Shown one piece after another: positions 1 through 13,399 of a stretch of 64,000 bases of DNA. The position numbers were made by a program, and so were the translations under genes. The notes under the pieces are model-generated. The model saw only the letters and a program-made list of their open reading frames with translations, ran no database searches and was not told the DNA's origin. Source of the DNA: Sclerotiophoma versabilis (Eukaryota; Ascomycota; Dothideomycetes; Pleosporales; Didymellaceae). Each line of letters begins with the position of its first letter. The stretch's first letter is position 1. The DNA lies in the NCBI GenBank assembly GCA_012274445.1, contig JAAROD010000090.1, forward strand, positions 1,153,709-1,217,708. The letters run 5' to 3'.

Positions 1-3000
1 AGCATATGTTATGATCGAGCTGTTTGTGGTTAGCAGTCGATCAGGAATGAATATCGCAAAATATATTTGAATACGATGCGATAAATTGCAAAAGGCTAAG
101 ATGTACGATTTGCAGCAGCCTTCAGGGTCTAGAGTTCCTAAATCACCCTTGCGTCTGTGATGTACTAACCAGTAGCGGAAGTTGCTTGGCACCACTTAGA
201 TTCAGAGAAGCCAAGCATCGAGTCAATTTTGTAACTGCTCATGTGTGCAACATAATGTACAATCAGTTGTGTTTTGCTGTAACAATGAAGCCAGCTAGAT
301 ATTCGACCCAGATATCCTTACAACTTAGCACAGCAAGCCATTGCCAACGTAAAAGACATCCCATACTCACCGAATAGTTAGACCAAGAACAACCAAGGGC
401 CGGAATGAGTCTTGTGTTACAATATATGGCTTACTATCAATATGTGCTTTTGCATATGAGATAAGAAACGCTTCAAGCTCCTGCGTAAAGTTTACTCGAA
501 TCAGGGGCATAATCTTGGACACATCACATCATTTACAAACTACAATTAGAAAGATTTTTAATGTATCGCTTTTGCGAAGATGTCATCAAATCTTACTCGA
601 CGTACAAATATCCGACGTAGCGGCGTAATGAAAACTTTGAACGATGCAGATATATAGTTCGCTTTCTGGACCGTTAAATAGAGCAAGACAATGAGTGTGC
701 CACAACCCCGCTGCGTTATACAAGATCTCTGGTAGCATCCTTAGTACGCGGCTCGCTTAAAATTCCAGCGCAATGCGACATACTACCTGCCGGCCTAAAT
801 AGATAACCTACAGTAAGAGAGCGGTGAATTATTGGCATATCAGAAAGCTTCAAAAGTAATGGCACTTGCTTCTTACGAAGTCGAGGACCCTATAATCATT
901 GGAAATGAAGCGAAGATAGGTTTGAGGATATCTTTGAATCGGAGCGAGACACTCACAAAGACCTCTCGTATTTGAGGAGAAGAAACAGGAGATTGTTGAT
1001 GTTTGTCGTAGACTTGTAAACTTCTGATGGACAGCTAAGCTTTTCTACGCTCCATGTCTTCGAGCCCCAGCGCAAGGACATCCAGATCAATCTTTCAAGA
1101 GAAGTAAACGCTGATCATGCTACGGTTTAAGAGAGACGAATCATCATATAATGGGCGGTACGACAGGCTCCGGCACGAGGCTTGCTTTCGACCCTAATTG
1201 ATATCATAAAACTCTATCATCAATGCTAACACAACATATAGCCCCTTTCAAACGGTATAATCCATTTCACCTAATAGAAATTCTCTTAATTCATCGGCTC
1301 GGAAGCCCTTGTGATACAGACATCCGAATTTACGGTTAGAATCTCGGACATCCAACGCTAACGACACTCTGATAGTCGCTCCGTCTTCGTGAGATTTCTT
1401 TTTCTTTCGACTAGAAATGGGTTTTCCATTTGAATAAGCTCATTACTTTGGTCAGATTCTACTGTACCAAGTTAAGAGAGTGAGGTATGGATGAATAATG
1501 CTCTAGCCCAATAACCCTACAAACTCGAGTCTTGTATAGCCTGATATACCATTTCGTCTTCTGCTCTGGTGCTGCAAGAGAAACATCAGAGAAAACTCTA
1601 TAACGATCAAGGAACTGGTTTCTATGCAAGTGCTCGTTGCATGGACAAGAACAGCTCTTTGGAACTCGTGACGGACAATCTCACTGTTGGCGTCTTCTAC
1701 ATCCCCGTTCATGCTGCCAAGAAGTGTCTGATAGACACCAGTACGCAGATAGTGGATCAATACGTAGCTCATATCTGCATCGACATCTGACATGTGAGTT
1801 TCGCTTGTTCAGGGATCGCGACTGGATCCTTGGCTACTGCCGCAGCTTTGGAATTGTTTGCCATAGTAGCTGGTATGACTCGGGGCGATGAAGCCGTCGA
1901 ACCGGTGGCTCACCTGCTGTGGTAGAGTTAAGGTAGAATGACGGGAGCTGCGTCAACGTTATGGTCCTTAGTTTTCTGTATGATGCACTACATCAATACT
2001 TATTTGATAATGCTTAGGTACAAGATGACCCATGAGAATGACCCAAATGCCGAGCTACAGACAGGTCGTGCATGGAGGACTTCTGCATATGCGTGGACAC
2101 GACACACCGCATATCGAACTGCACAGCTGTGCAAACCCCGCACTGGCTTTGTTCAGCCTGATCAGGTGTTGCATGCCTATACCATGTTCACGCGGTGTCG
2201 AAGGAGATCAGCAATAGTGATGCAGATGTGATATGGTGGACCTTGGCCACGCCGATCGTGTTAATAAAAATTTTCGGATGATGCACGGTGCGTAGGTAAC
2301 GCGGTTCGTGTCAAGCGACAGAATGCTGGCTCGAGACCGAACGAACCCCCAAACTGAATCGTACGACAAAACTGTTCTATAGCCTCCAAATTTTGCTTTT
2401 ACACGCCGGGTTGATGCTATCCGTCTGCAGAGGTAGCTTCTGCAGACAGTCATTGGCTTGTCGTGTATGGGATCGACCCTCTTCAGTCTCGACTTCATAG
2501 GTTGCAGTTTTCGAACCTGGTTGCGCGACCATAGCTAATAGCTTCGATATTTATCTTGCATTTAAAAGCCATTAAATGGAATAAGATGATGAAGACATCA
2601 AACAGTATAACATTACGATCAACCTGAAGAGCGTGCATAACAGTCAAGGTTGCTGACGGCACAATTTGCGTTTACGAACCTCATATAGCTCCGCTGGCAT
2701 CAGGATGGAACCTTTCCAAGGTTACTTGTTGAAGTTCTGTGAGCTCGCGAACTTGACGCATAATGAAGAGAATGAACAATTTTTCCGACCGACCTGGGTG
2801 GTGCTTTTTCGGCGAAGCGGTACAGTCGATGCATCAAAACAAAATGTCGATGCACGGAAGACTGATAGTAGCAAGTGCTCTGCATGCATTTTCTGCAGGA
2901 ATAGGGCTGAGACTGTTCCTCAGAGTAACATGTCAGTGCACGAGCTGGGAGACCATGATCAACGTGTATGCAATGCAGTAGAATGATGTCAAAACCCATA

Positions 3001-3330
3001 CGATCGCGCGCCTCGAAAGAGACCTGAAGAAGGATGTCTTCTTACTAGACGGTATCCCAACATTTATAAAAGCTAGCCAAGAAGCAAAACCAAATTGTGA
3101 TCGTGCAAGGATGATTGTACAGAGCCTAGGTTTTGTTCCACTGTGAACATCTCACTGAAGTTGAATATAACCTGAAGCGGTTTGTCAGCCACCCCCGCCA
3201 CAAACCACGGCCAGTTTATGTGTTACAAGTATTTGCCTCAACAAAGTTGATATGTCACTACATGATAGGACCGAAATCCACCTCTCAAGCTGTAATAGTG
3301 CAACCTCACTGTATCCCAGGTCTCTTATAA
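1..3330. other. Ordinary-composition flank, no supportable gene
   Basis: Base composition is balanced and both CpA and TpG are common, so this stretch was not subjected to RIP. Open frames are short (under about 107 codons), overlap on both strands, and show no recognisable domain or convincing intron structure. Two were looked at closely: 1569-1790 (+) and 2704-2986 (+, contains KCSACIFC). Neither has a signal peptide or a family I recognise. It is most likely intergenic or decayed single-copy DNA bordering the transposon block. Confidence 0.6.
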
Positions 3331-3651
3331 GCTGAGGTCAGCGTCCCCAGCACCTGGATTCAATGCATGTTTGCCACGCTGGGCTACAAAACCCCGGCCG
3401 ACATTGGGACAAGGGACGCGATGAACTTCTGTATACCCTGCGATCGCACTTTTGGCAGTAAGGATGCAATTGAGCGACACCAGAAAACCTCATCGAGACG
3501 TGGTGGAGCATTTCGTTGTGTGACATGTGATCGCCCCTTTAGTAGCGAACGAGCACTCGAACAGCATCGACACAATTCCCCAGCTCACAAGTCAACCCCG
3601 GAAGATATTGTCACTGCTTCCTTGACATCTCATTCCTTCCCCAAACCTTGA
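3331..3651 (+). CDS. C2H2 zinc-finger protein, terminal exon or fragment
   Basis: The frame is open from just after a TAA at 3328 to the stop at 3649-3651. The first ATG at 3367 gives 94 residues, and a second ATG at 3421 lies three codons before the first finger. Two finger units are visible. Unit 1 has C22, C25 and H38 but no second His at the expected place. Unit 2 has C51, C54, H67 and H74, matching C-x2-C-x12-H-x6-H with the fungal pattern FRCxxCDRxFSSxxALxQH followed by SPAH. Such tandem fingers are common in small ascomycete proteins of unknown function, presumably binding nucleic acid. The missing ligand in unit 1 and the lack of a clear upstream exon suggest a fragment or an eroding gene. 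Codon usage is normal and no RIP stops are present, although RIP-mutated DNA starts within about 100 bp downstream. Confidence 0.5.
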   Translation, partial: AEVSVPSTWIQCMFATLGYKTPADIGTRDAMNFCIPCDRTFGSKDAIERHQKTSSRRGGAFRCVTCDRPFSSERALEQHRHNSPAHKSTPEDIVTASLTSHSFPKP

Positions 3652-3699
3652 CTTAACACTGATACCGATGAATCCTCGTATCAACTCTTCAGAGCGCAT

Positions 3700-6600
3700 G
3701 AGCAGGCACAATCTTAGGCAATGCCAAACAACACTAAGCACGTATACTTAAACTTTGTTCTGCCATTTATAGCAATTAAAGATAAATCTTACGTTTAAGA
3801 GCGCAATTTGTCTAATTAAAACCTATTTACAGCGCAGTTAAAGGTGCCTAAGTTACCTAAAGTTATTAAAGAGAAGGAAACAAAAACTTCTTTTATGTTT
3901 CTAGAACTTCACAGTAGTGTCGCAAAAGCTGTCTTGCCTTTAATAACCTTAATCTAGCTTAACTACAATTATAATAATAAAAACTTTAATACTAAATACT
4001 TAACTTAAATTATAGAGACATTTATATATAAGAAAAAGAATACAGAAAGTACCTATAGAACAGTATAGTAGTAGTTATCCTAATTAGAGGATATAATTGC
4101 AATAGATATAATACTATTGTATTTAATTAGTATTATAAATTTTACAACCTACTAGAAGCCTTTAAGCTTAATAAAGAATTCTATATTAAGCAGGTAGTAT
4201 ATATGCTTAAGAAATAGACAGGTATAATAGTAAAGCTATAGTATTTTAATCTACTATATAGCCTATAATATAGAAAGATATTCTATAAAGGCTATAAGAA
4301 AGAGGCTTGTCTATAAATAGTAAGAAGCTAGTTCTTATTAGAAAACTTATATTTAAAGCTCTATAAAAACAAGAGCTTTAAAGATTTATATAAGTATTAT
4401 AAAGTGCTTATAGAAATTTATTAATATTAAAGTAATATAGGTTTAATAAGATATTAGCCTAGTTAAAGATCTATTAATATTACTATTCTTTCTCTATTAG
4501 TTAATCTAATATTAAAAACTTCTTAAAGTGCGTCTATACGCTCCTCTTCTATCTTATAGTCTTTTACTACCTACTAGTTACTACTAATAGTCTCTTTAAT
4601 AGTACTTCTAAATAAAGTAATATATTTAATAATAATCTTATATGCCTTATCTATTAGTATCTTTATACTTATAATATATCTTATAAAAAATAAGTTTTTA
4701 TGCATAGACGTATACTAAGACATAACCTTATAATTTTAAGGTAGAAATTCTGTCTTAGTAAAGTAATAGACTAGTACCTATACTCTTTCTATATTATTAA
4801 CAGAGTTATAGTAAATATTATAGTACTATAGCTTATTAGAGTATATTCTATATAATTTAGCTATAGTATATAACTATACACGTGTCTTATATAGAATAAT
4901 ACTAGTTATCTTAAATCTATTCTATAATAGATAAGGTAGATTAGGCTCTATAGCACCTACCTCTATATCTATAATATACTCTTCTCTATTAAGTTAGATA
5001 AGATTAAGTATATAATTCTATCTATTATAAGTTAACCTCTAATTATAATAGACCTCTTAGATAGAACTTATTATATATAATATATAACTACTATAATTAT
5101 ATACTTTATAGCTAAGTAAGTATAAAACTATTCTAAAAAGGTATTATTCTCTATATACTATTCTCTATAGTATTATTAAATAATTTTTATATAGAGGTCT
5201 ACTATATTAAGAGTAATAGTTTTATATATAGAGTAATAAAGTTTAAGGTTCTTAAAAGAGACTTTATAAGTATAATACTTAGTTAAGGCCTTTAGAAATA
5301 GCAGCCTATATTCTATAGTTACTACGTAGGTTCTATCTAATAGTAAGAGTAAGTTAAGATACTTTTATAGAAGGCTAAGTTACTTAAATAATTACCTAAC
5401 TAAGTATTACTATAGTAAAAACAATTATTCTTCTTTAGTAGTAGTTAAGTTAGAGCAGAGAGTATAGTAATACGTAATATTTATTAGTTATTAAGCGTAT
5501 AATTATCCTTATTAAAATATATTAATAAGAAGGTAAGTATAAATTTCTAACTTAATATATAAAGCCTATTAAGCTAGGTACTAAGTATAGATATATTCTA
5601 GAGAGTAATAATTAATACTATAAAGTCTTCTAATAAGGTAGAGGCACGTATAGATTCTAAGCTGTTTATTATTTAACAGTAGATATTAGGCTGTAGTAGG
5701 AGAAGTAGAAAGAGCTACTAGACTAGGTTTTCTTTAGTAGTATATACACAGTCTTTAAATTACTATATATAGGGTGTTTTTAAAAAACTAACTCTACTCT
5801 ATAATATAATACTGTTTAATAGTAAAATATAACTATATATTTTTTATTAGTATTTATAGGCTAAAGAGTATTCTTAGAGTCTATACTATACCTAGTAAGT
5901 AAAGTAATTAGAAAAAGATACTAAGAAAGGTATTATAATAGTATATTATAAGTAAGTTACTAGCTTTAAAATACTAATTAACTATAAATACCTTTAATTT
6001 ATAAATATCTTAACTTCTTATATTAAAATTCCTATATACAGAAATACTCTACTAGTAAATATTATAGAGTAAGGCTTATCTTTAAAATAAACCTATACTA
6101 TATATAGAATTATAATATACACTCTACTACTTTTAACTACTAGAGAGAATTAAGGTTATTAAGCTACCTACAAAAGTAGTTATTATAAGAAAAAATAGTA
6201 GATTAGATTACTAACTATTATACGTAATTAGACTATCTTATTTTTTATATAGGCTTAATATAGTAACTACTACTAGTCTTAATAAGTAAGAGGATTAGAG
6301 AATACCTATAAACTATAGAAGGCCTACACACAGCAGCACTACTATATTACTTTATTACTTTTAACTATAATTACTTTAAGGCCTTACTCTTAGCCTATTT
6401 AGGTAATTATACACTTTTTTAAGCGTTATAAAGCGCTTTTGCAGTTACTCTAGCTGCCTTATAAGTATTAATTTTAGCGCGCTTCTTAGTATCTTTCTAT
6501 ACCTTGTCTTCTTACTTTCTTAACTATTTTATATACTTATTCTCTCTCTCTTTCTCTTTAAAGAGCTTACTCTAGTATTATATTTACTTCTTAGTTACCT

Positions 6601-7033
6601 TTATAGTATCTACCTCTAACGTCTTATACTTAATTACCTATATATAGTTTTTAGTATATACCTTAGTATTAGAACTAGATTATAAAGAAAGTAAAAGAGA
6701 AGAATAAGTTACTTTCTTCCTAGCCTAGAAGACCTAGATAAACTAGGCTAGTAATTACCTAAATAAGAAGTATATAGCCTTATAGAGATAAAAGAGTAGT
6801 AGATAATATAATAGATAAGTTATTATATTAAGTACTAGGTAATAAGTATTAGGTGCTAAATATAGAACTAAGAGAGGTAGAGAAAGTAGTATTTATACTT
6901 TCTTCTCTACTTTTTCTATTATAAAGCAGAACCTACTAGAACTTCTTACTAATAAAAAGTAGAGTTAATTTATAATACATTACTTAGTAGATTATATAAG
7001 CTAGTACCTAGATTACGTATATCTATATATAAG
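3700..7033. other. RIP-degraded repetitive DNA, unclassified
   Basis: CpA and TpG fall away from about 3740 and are almost absent by 4000. No intact frame exists. If TAG/TAA are read as mutated Gln/Trp codons, the minus strand can be followed from about 6700 to about 4000. Between about 6640 and 6410 it encodes a Lys/Glu/Arg-rich coiled-coil-like stretch of the kind seen near the C-terminus of fungal pogo-type transposases. I could not identify catalytic motifs or matching terminal repeats, so the element class is open. The right edge is cut by the LTR starting at 7034. Confidence 0.5.
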
Positions 7034-7529
7034 TGTTAAAGTTATACTTTAGTTAAAGACTATAAGCACTAGTTCTGTTAGTTCTTAGGTATAAACAGCG
7101 CGTAGTAGATTAGGTTAGGTTATTACCTAGTAAAATACTAATATAATAGAGAGTAATAATAAGTAGTATAGAGTAAACTATCTAGCTTAAGAGTTAGGTT
7201 AAGATTCTAAAGATAAACTTAATTAATAAGGTTATACACAAACTATAAGAGTTTTGTTCCTACTAACTATATACTAATAAATATTCTATATAGGTTCTAA
7301 TATTCTAGTATTATTCTAACCTAGTATATTATAGAATATTATAGAATTTCTTAGAATATATATAATATATTCTATTATAGCGTTCTACTAAGAAATTAGA
7401 ATAGGTAGAGTAGTATATTATTAGTTTCTATATTACTAACCTTCTTAAAGACTATTAGGTTATCTCTAAGTATTATTAATTCTTTCTTCTCTTATCTTCT
7501 ACTTATGCTGCTCTTTAAGGTTTATAATA
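7034..7529 (-). repeat. 3' LTR of outer Gypsy (496 bp)
   Basis: The plus strand starts TGTTAAAGTTATACTTT and ends GGTTTATAATA. It pairs with 20454-20959. Its first ~240 bp match the complement of the inner element's LTR, but the rest differs: it carries an inverted repeat around 7370-7400 instead of the CTTATTAATAAG palindromes. The two Gypsy elements therefore belong to related but distinct LTR subfamilies. Confidence 0.85.
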
Positions 7530-10500
7530 CTATTCTCTTCTTCTAACCTTTATATTCTTATAAACTAACTCTATAGTTTCTAGAAGTACTATATATTATT
7601 ACTCTATTAGTAACTATATTAACTATATTAGATAACTTATAATATTATTCTGTTAATGTTATATAAAGAAGAGTTTAGAGTACTTATTATTAAAGAAGAA
7701 GTATAGGAATTGTTATTATATTAGTAGTTAAAAGTGTGTTCTAGTTAAAGTTCTAATTCTAAACTTTAAGCAAATTAACTAAGAGTTAAATTACTTAAAA
7801 TAATAAAAAGCAGAGGTAGACGTAGCTAAGTCTACTACTTTATAAGCTATTCTAGCTATTTATATAAAGAAAGATTATATTTATAAATAAAGAAAAATAT
7901 TATAGTATTAGAAAAAATAGTAAGTAGATAAAGCTAGGTAGTATATTAAGAATCTTAAGGTGCTTAAAGCTATTAAGAGTATTAACTAAGATATTACTTA
8001 ACTAGAGGAAGGCCTAATACCTAGGTCTCTAGCTCTAGATTAGAGTACCTTTATACTATCTGTCTTAGAAGGTAATTCTAATTTTCTTTCTTTTAATAAT
8101 ACTAAGATAGAAGCTGTTAGTAGTTTATAAGATTTATTACTAGTTTCTATATATTTTCTAAGTTTAGGTAGTCTAACTACTTAACTAGGTATTAAGTACC
8201 TTCCTTAGTATTCTAATATATTATTATCTTTTTAACTTTCTACTTATTATTACTATTAGCTTAGTAGTAGAAGTCTTTCTAGATTAGTATTCTTAGGTTA
8301 GTAGGTTCTAATAGTAAGATATAGAATACTAGATAGATCTTTATATTTATAGGTAGCTTAAGTTAGTAGTTAACTAGGCTAACTTACTTAGAAATAAAAA
8401 ATAGTCTAACCTTAACCTTATCTAGTTTTTTTATTACTCTTTATATTCTAAGATTTTTTATAAGAAGATAGACCTTATCCCCTTCTTTTAGCTAAGGTGC
8501 TGTTTTTTATTTCTAGTTAATATATAAAATAGCTTGTTTCTAAGCTTCTATAATATTTTTAAGTAATTTCTAGTATACTTTCTTTAGTCTAACTACTAAA
8601 GCTATTACTAATTCTATCTAAATAGAGTAATTAAGAGATTAAGTAAAGAGATTTAGGTGTCTTCTATAGTTTATAAAGAATATTATTATACCTATTACTT
8701 CTAATAACTTATTATTATATATAATCTATACTATAGATAATAGTAAGACCTAGTTATCTTATTCTTAGTTACTATAGATCTAAAGGTATATTTCTATAGT
8801 CTAATTTATTCTTTCTATTTATCTATCTATCTATAGATAATAGACTATAGATAGCTTTTTCTTAGTACCTAATACTATAAGTATTATAGTCTAATAGTTT
8901 AATATAAAAAGCTTATCTCTATTACTAATAATTAACTTAGGTATTCTATAGTAGTAGATAATCTAATTAATAAATACTATAGCTAGCTGCTGTGTAGTAT
9001 AGCTGTGTCTAAATAGTATTATTTTAGCGTACTTAGTAAATTAATCTACTATAATAAAGATTAAGTTATAAGTGTATTCTATAATAGAGTTCTTAGAGAG
9101 TAGTAGCTACGTAATAAAATCTATTATAATGTTTATTTATAGTGCTGTAGGTAGCTCTATTACCTATACTTCTCTATACTTAGTATATATAATATACTTA
9201 TTCTATTAGCACTGTACGCAGTTTCTAATAAACTTAGTAACCTTATTCTTTATATTAGAAAACTTATAGTATTACTTAATAAGTTCTATAGTATAAGTAA
9301 TACTAGAGTGTCTGTGTAGCGTATTATTATAATATCTTAAAATAACTTTCTCTTAAAGTTTCTCTAGTACTTACTCTAGAATATATTATTCCTGCTAAAC
9401 TTATATTACTAAATTAAGCTACTAAGATAGTTCTAATATTCTATTATTATTAACTCTAAGAATAGTAAACTTATTAATTGTTTTTTTACCTATAAGGTTA
9501 TAGTATTAGCTAAGCACATCTACTCTACTATTTTCTTTTCCTAGCGTGTACAGAATCTTAAACTTATACTAACTAAGTATTTCTAACTAGTATACTTACT
9601 ATTAGTTTAGAACCTTAGTAGTAGTAAAATATACTAAGTTCTTATAATCTATAAAAATAGTAAGTTCTAAGCAGCTTTCTGTGTATACTCTCTAATATTA
9701 TAATATATTAATAATAGCTATAAGCGTCTTATTATATATATTATAATATTCTTCTAGTACTATAAATTTTCTTAAGTAGTAGGTAATTAGGTGCTATTAA
9801 CTATTCTGTTCTTAAGTAATATATACTTCTAATACTAAATCTAAGGTATCTATCTTAAGGTATATAGGTTTACTACTTCTAAATATAATTAGTATAGAAA
9901 GCTCTATACATACTTACTTAAGTAATTAGAAAGTATCTTCTTATACTTATTTCTACTTATAGAGTATATTCTTCTATATAAGTTTTATAAGTAGTAAGGC
10001 CTTTATAGAGTAGTTCTTAATAAAGTATTAGTTAAAGTTAATAAACTTAAGGAACTTTTAGATTCTCTTAACTATAGTAGGTGTTAGCTAATCCTTTATA
10101 ACCTAGATTTTCTTTTTACTTATCTTAACTCTATATCTTTCTATAATATAGTTAAGAAACTTTACTTCTTCCTTATACTATTTACACTTCTCTAGCTTTA
10201 GCCTAAGGTCTACTATTACTAAGTATTCTAATACTTATTATATATAGACCTTATATTCTTCTAGTATCTTACTATATACTAGAATATTATTAAGGTATAC
10301 TACTACTATAATATCTAGGTGTGCTTACAGCATATTATTAATTAGTGCCTAATATACTACTAGTATATTAGTTAGCTTAAATAGTATAACTATATACTTA
10401 TAGTAACTATAATAGGTTCTAAATACTATCTTCTATTCTTTACCTTTTTTTATATATATAATATTATACGCTCTATATAAGTTAAGTATAGTAAAGAACT

Positions 10501-12884
10501 TTACTTCTAATAACTAGTTCTATAACTTAGATATATTAGGTACTAGATAATAATTCTTAATAGTAATATTATTTAACTTCTAGTAGTTAATGCAAAGCCT
10601 TAGCTTACTGTCTTTCTTTAGTATAAATAGAATAGAGAATTCTGCTAGGGATTTAGATTTTCTAATAAATCTTTTTATAAGGTTCTTCTTAATATACTTA
10701 CGTAGTATCTTAAGCTCTTTCTTAGATAACTATTATATAGGCCTAAAGAGTAGTTCTTTCTCTTTCTTAAGTTTAATCTTATAATTCTAAGGTTAATACT
10801 TAGGTAGTGCTTTTATAAATAACTCTTCTTTTAATATCTAGGTATACTGTCTATATATATCTAGTATACTAGAAGGTATACTCTTATTCTTCTTAACTAT
10901 TATAGAGAGGCTTTCTTTATCTATATAGTTAACTACTCTATCTTAGCACGTCTTATATTTTAAAAAGATATTATTAATCTTCTTCTTATCTACTAGTTAC
11001 AGCATGCGCTACGTAGGCTTTAATATATTAGTACTGTATTTATATTATTTTAATAAAAGTCTTTTCTATATTTAGTCTATTTCTAGATTATACTTTTATA
11101 ACTAATAAAGTTCTAGTATAATATTATATATAGCCTTTATAAAGACGTCTAGAGTTAGTTTCTTATAGTACCTCTATATCTCTAGAAGAGCTACTATTAC
11201 CTTATATATAATATATAGCTCTTCTACTATTAATTCTCTATTAGCTACTTAGAGTAAATAGGTATATTTCTTTATATATAGTATAAGACCTACTTAGTAT
11301 ATTACTATCTAGAATATATAGTTTATCTCTACTCCTAAGTCTAAGAGTGCTAATAATACTACTCTATTTAGCTTAATAGGTAGTCTAATAAGTAAGCTAT
11401 CTTTAATAGTATTAAGAGATTACTTAGTAGAGTACTCTTCTAGTGCTTACTTAAAAAAGTCTTCTTATTACTAAATCTATAGATAATCTTACTACCTTTA
11501 TACAGCTTATAGTTTAGGTTAAAGTAATACTACTAGTATAGATTATAGTAAGAGCTATTAATAACTAATTATATATATATAATTACCTAATAATTATCTA
11601 TACCTAAGAAATATAGCTTAAAATATTTATTCTAGAGGTGTATTTTAAATATATTATTCTTATAATTATACTATTATTTTCTATATATAGTGCTAGGAGT
11701 TAGAAACTATCTTTTTTCTAGTTTTTCTAATTTATATATATAATAGGTATTGTATACATATACTATCTATAATAGTTTTCTTTAATTTAGATTCTAGTAG
11801 TCTAAGGCGTACTCTAGTTATAGGTTTAGAAGTAATACTAGCTTTTTATTAAAGTTAGGCTTATTTCTACTTTAGTTATTTTTTACTTATTACTTAAGCT
11901 CCTATTATATAGTATAGTTACTAGTACTAAGTTTATTAAAATCGTGTTTCTACTAATCCTGTTAGGATTTACTTAGGTTATTAACCTATTATTATCCTAC
12001 GCGAGTTTAAAGTGCTATTTATAATAGTTTCTTATTAATACTCTTAGTAATCTAATTATAGTTCTTCTAAAAGGTAGTATTATTATCTTAGATTTCTAAA
12101 TATACTAGTTCTATATTTACATACCTGTTAAACTCTTATATATCTAGATTATACTAATTCTCTTTAGTATTAGAAGTATAGATAATACTTCTATTTACTT
12201 CTTATCTAGCTATATTACATAGTTATTAGAATATTATAGACTACTTATATCTGCGTACTTTTAGTTCTTATTTATATACTTATTCTATCTATACTAATAG
12301 TTATCCTATTAGGTCTTATAGGTACTTCTACTATTTATCTAACTCTTAGTATAGTATAAGTGCTTAGCTTTAGATATTCTATATATTCTTATTAAATAGT
12401 GTAATATAATTATTATTAGATCTAGTCTTAGAGTCTTCTATAAGACATTCTATATTATTAGTAAGAATCTTTTATTTATTACTAGTATCTATATCTCTGC
12501 AGGTAAGTATATTAAGTTATTAAACTACTTTATTCTTTAATTAATAATTCTTAGTATAGTAGCCTTACCTGCTATAACTATAATAAGTTTTACTAGACTT
12601 ATTCTTCCTATTACTACTCTTATTTTTCTAGTTCTATTTAGGTTCTAGTTCTTTATTAATATTAGACAGGTCTATAGCCTCTAGTCTGTAGTAACTGCTA
12701 CTAGTACTGTTATATACCTAGTGTTTAGTATTTAGCTAGTAGTAATTACCTCTATAGTATTCTTAGTTAAGGTTGTTATACTATAGGTTATGTAGAGATA
12801 GGTAAGTAGTATAAGCTATTACTTACGCTTATAGGTTCTTCTATAATTCCTGTTATAGTTTATATAGCTTAATATTAATATTAA
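7530..12884 (-). pseudogene. Outer Gypsy gag (part)-pol, RIP-inactivated
   Basis: Read on the minus strand with stops suppressed. Near 12550-12600 there is a CCHC zinc-knuckle relic. Near 10270-10320 is the reverse transcriptase active site, seen as YLNNILVYS where YxDDILVYS is expected (both Asp read Asn). Integrase and a C-terminal chromodomain relic follow toward about 8100-8500. The order gag, protease, RT/RNase H, integrase, chromodomain is that of chromoviruses. The N-terminal part of gag lies across the insertion, at 19811-20453. Every module carries TAG/TAA stops from CAG/CAA/TGG, so no protein is expected. Confidence 0.8.
12880..12884. repeat. Target-site duplication ATTAA (left)
   Basis: ATTAA immediately before the inner 5' LTR is repeated at 19806-19810 immediately after the 3' LTR. 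This is the 5-bp duplication made by Gypsy integrase, here within gag of the outer element. Confidence 0.85.
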
Positions 12885-13372
12885 TATTATAATTCTGTGC
12901 AGACAAAGCAGCATAGTAATTAAAGTAGCTAACTAGAGCTCTTACCTGTAAGCTAGGGCAGAGCTAGAAAGAATCTCCTTTATATAGTTACGTAATATAC
13001 TTATTAATAAGTATAATATACGTAACTTACTTATTAATAAGTATTATATATTATTACTTATTAATAAGCAACGCTATATATCTTATTAGACTAACTCTAG
13101 TTGCTTATTAATAAGCATTATCTCCTAGTAAGTATATAGTTAGTAGAAACACAACCCTTATAGTTTGTATTTAACCTTATTAATTAAGTTTGTCTTTAGA
13201 ATCTTAACCTAACTCTTAAGCTAGATAGTCTATTCTATACTACTTATTATTAACCTCTATTATTATAGTATTTTACTAGGCAATAACCTAACCTAATCTA
13301 CTGTGCGCTGTTTATACCTAAGAACTAATAGAATTAGTACTTATAGTCTTTAACTAAAGTATAACTTTAATA
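12885..13372 (+). repeat. 5' LTR of inner Gypsy (488 bp)
   Basis: Identical in length to 19318-19805 and almost the same sequence, with most differences of the C/T or G/A type. It contains four copies of the 12-bp palindrome CTTATTAATAAG at 13000, 13030, 13057 and 13104. The last is flanked to give a 16-bp perfect palindrome TGCTTATTAATAAGCA. Confidence 0.92.
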
Positions 13373-13399
13373 TTTTAAACACTTCTAATATAAGTAATA

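Noticed and set aside
186..377. 63-codon plus-strand frame near the window start
   Set aside because: No domain, no signal peptide, and no partner exon; length is within chance expectation.
1503..1891. Three overlapping frames on both strands, 73-96 codons
   Set aside because: They are mutual shadows with no recognisable protein signature or splice structure; none is favoured.
10590..10784. Plus-strand frame of 64 codons, Leu/Ser-rich
   Set aside because: Lies antisense within the outer Gypsy reverse transcriptase region; a composition artefact of RIP-mutated DNA.
12985..13115. CRISPR-like array from regularly spaced CTTATTAATAAG repeats
   Set aside because: The repeats are 12-bp palindromes inside an LTR, with variable spacing, in a fungal retrotransposon.
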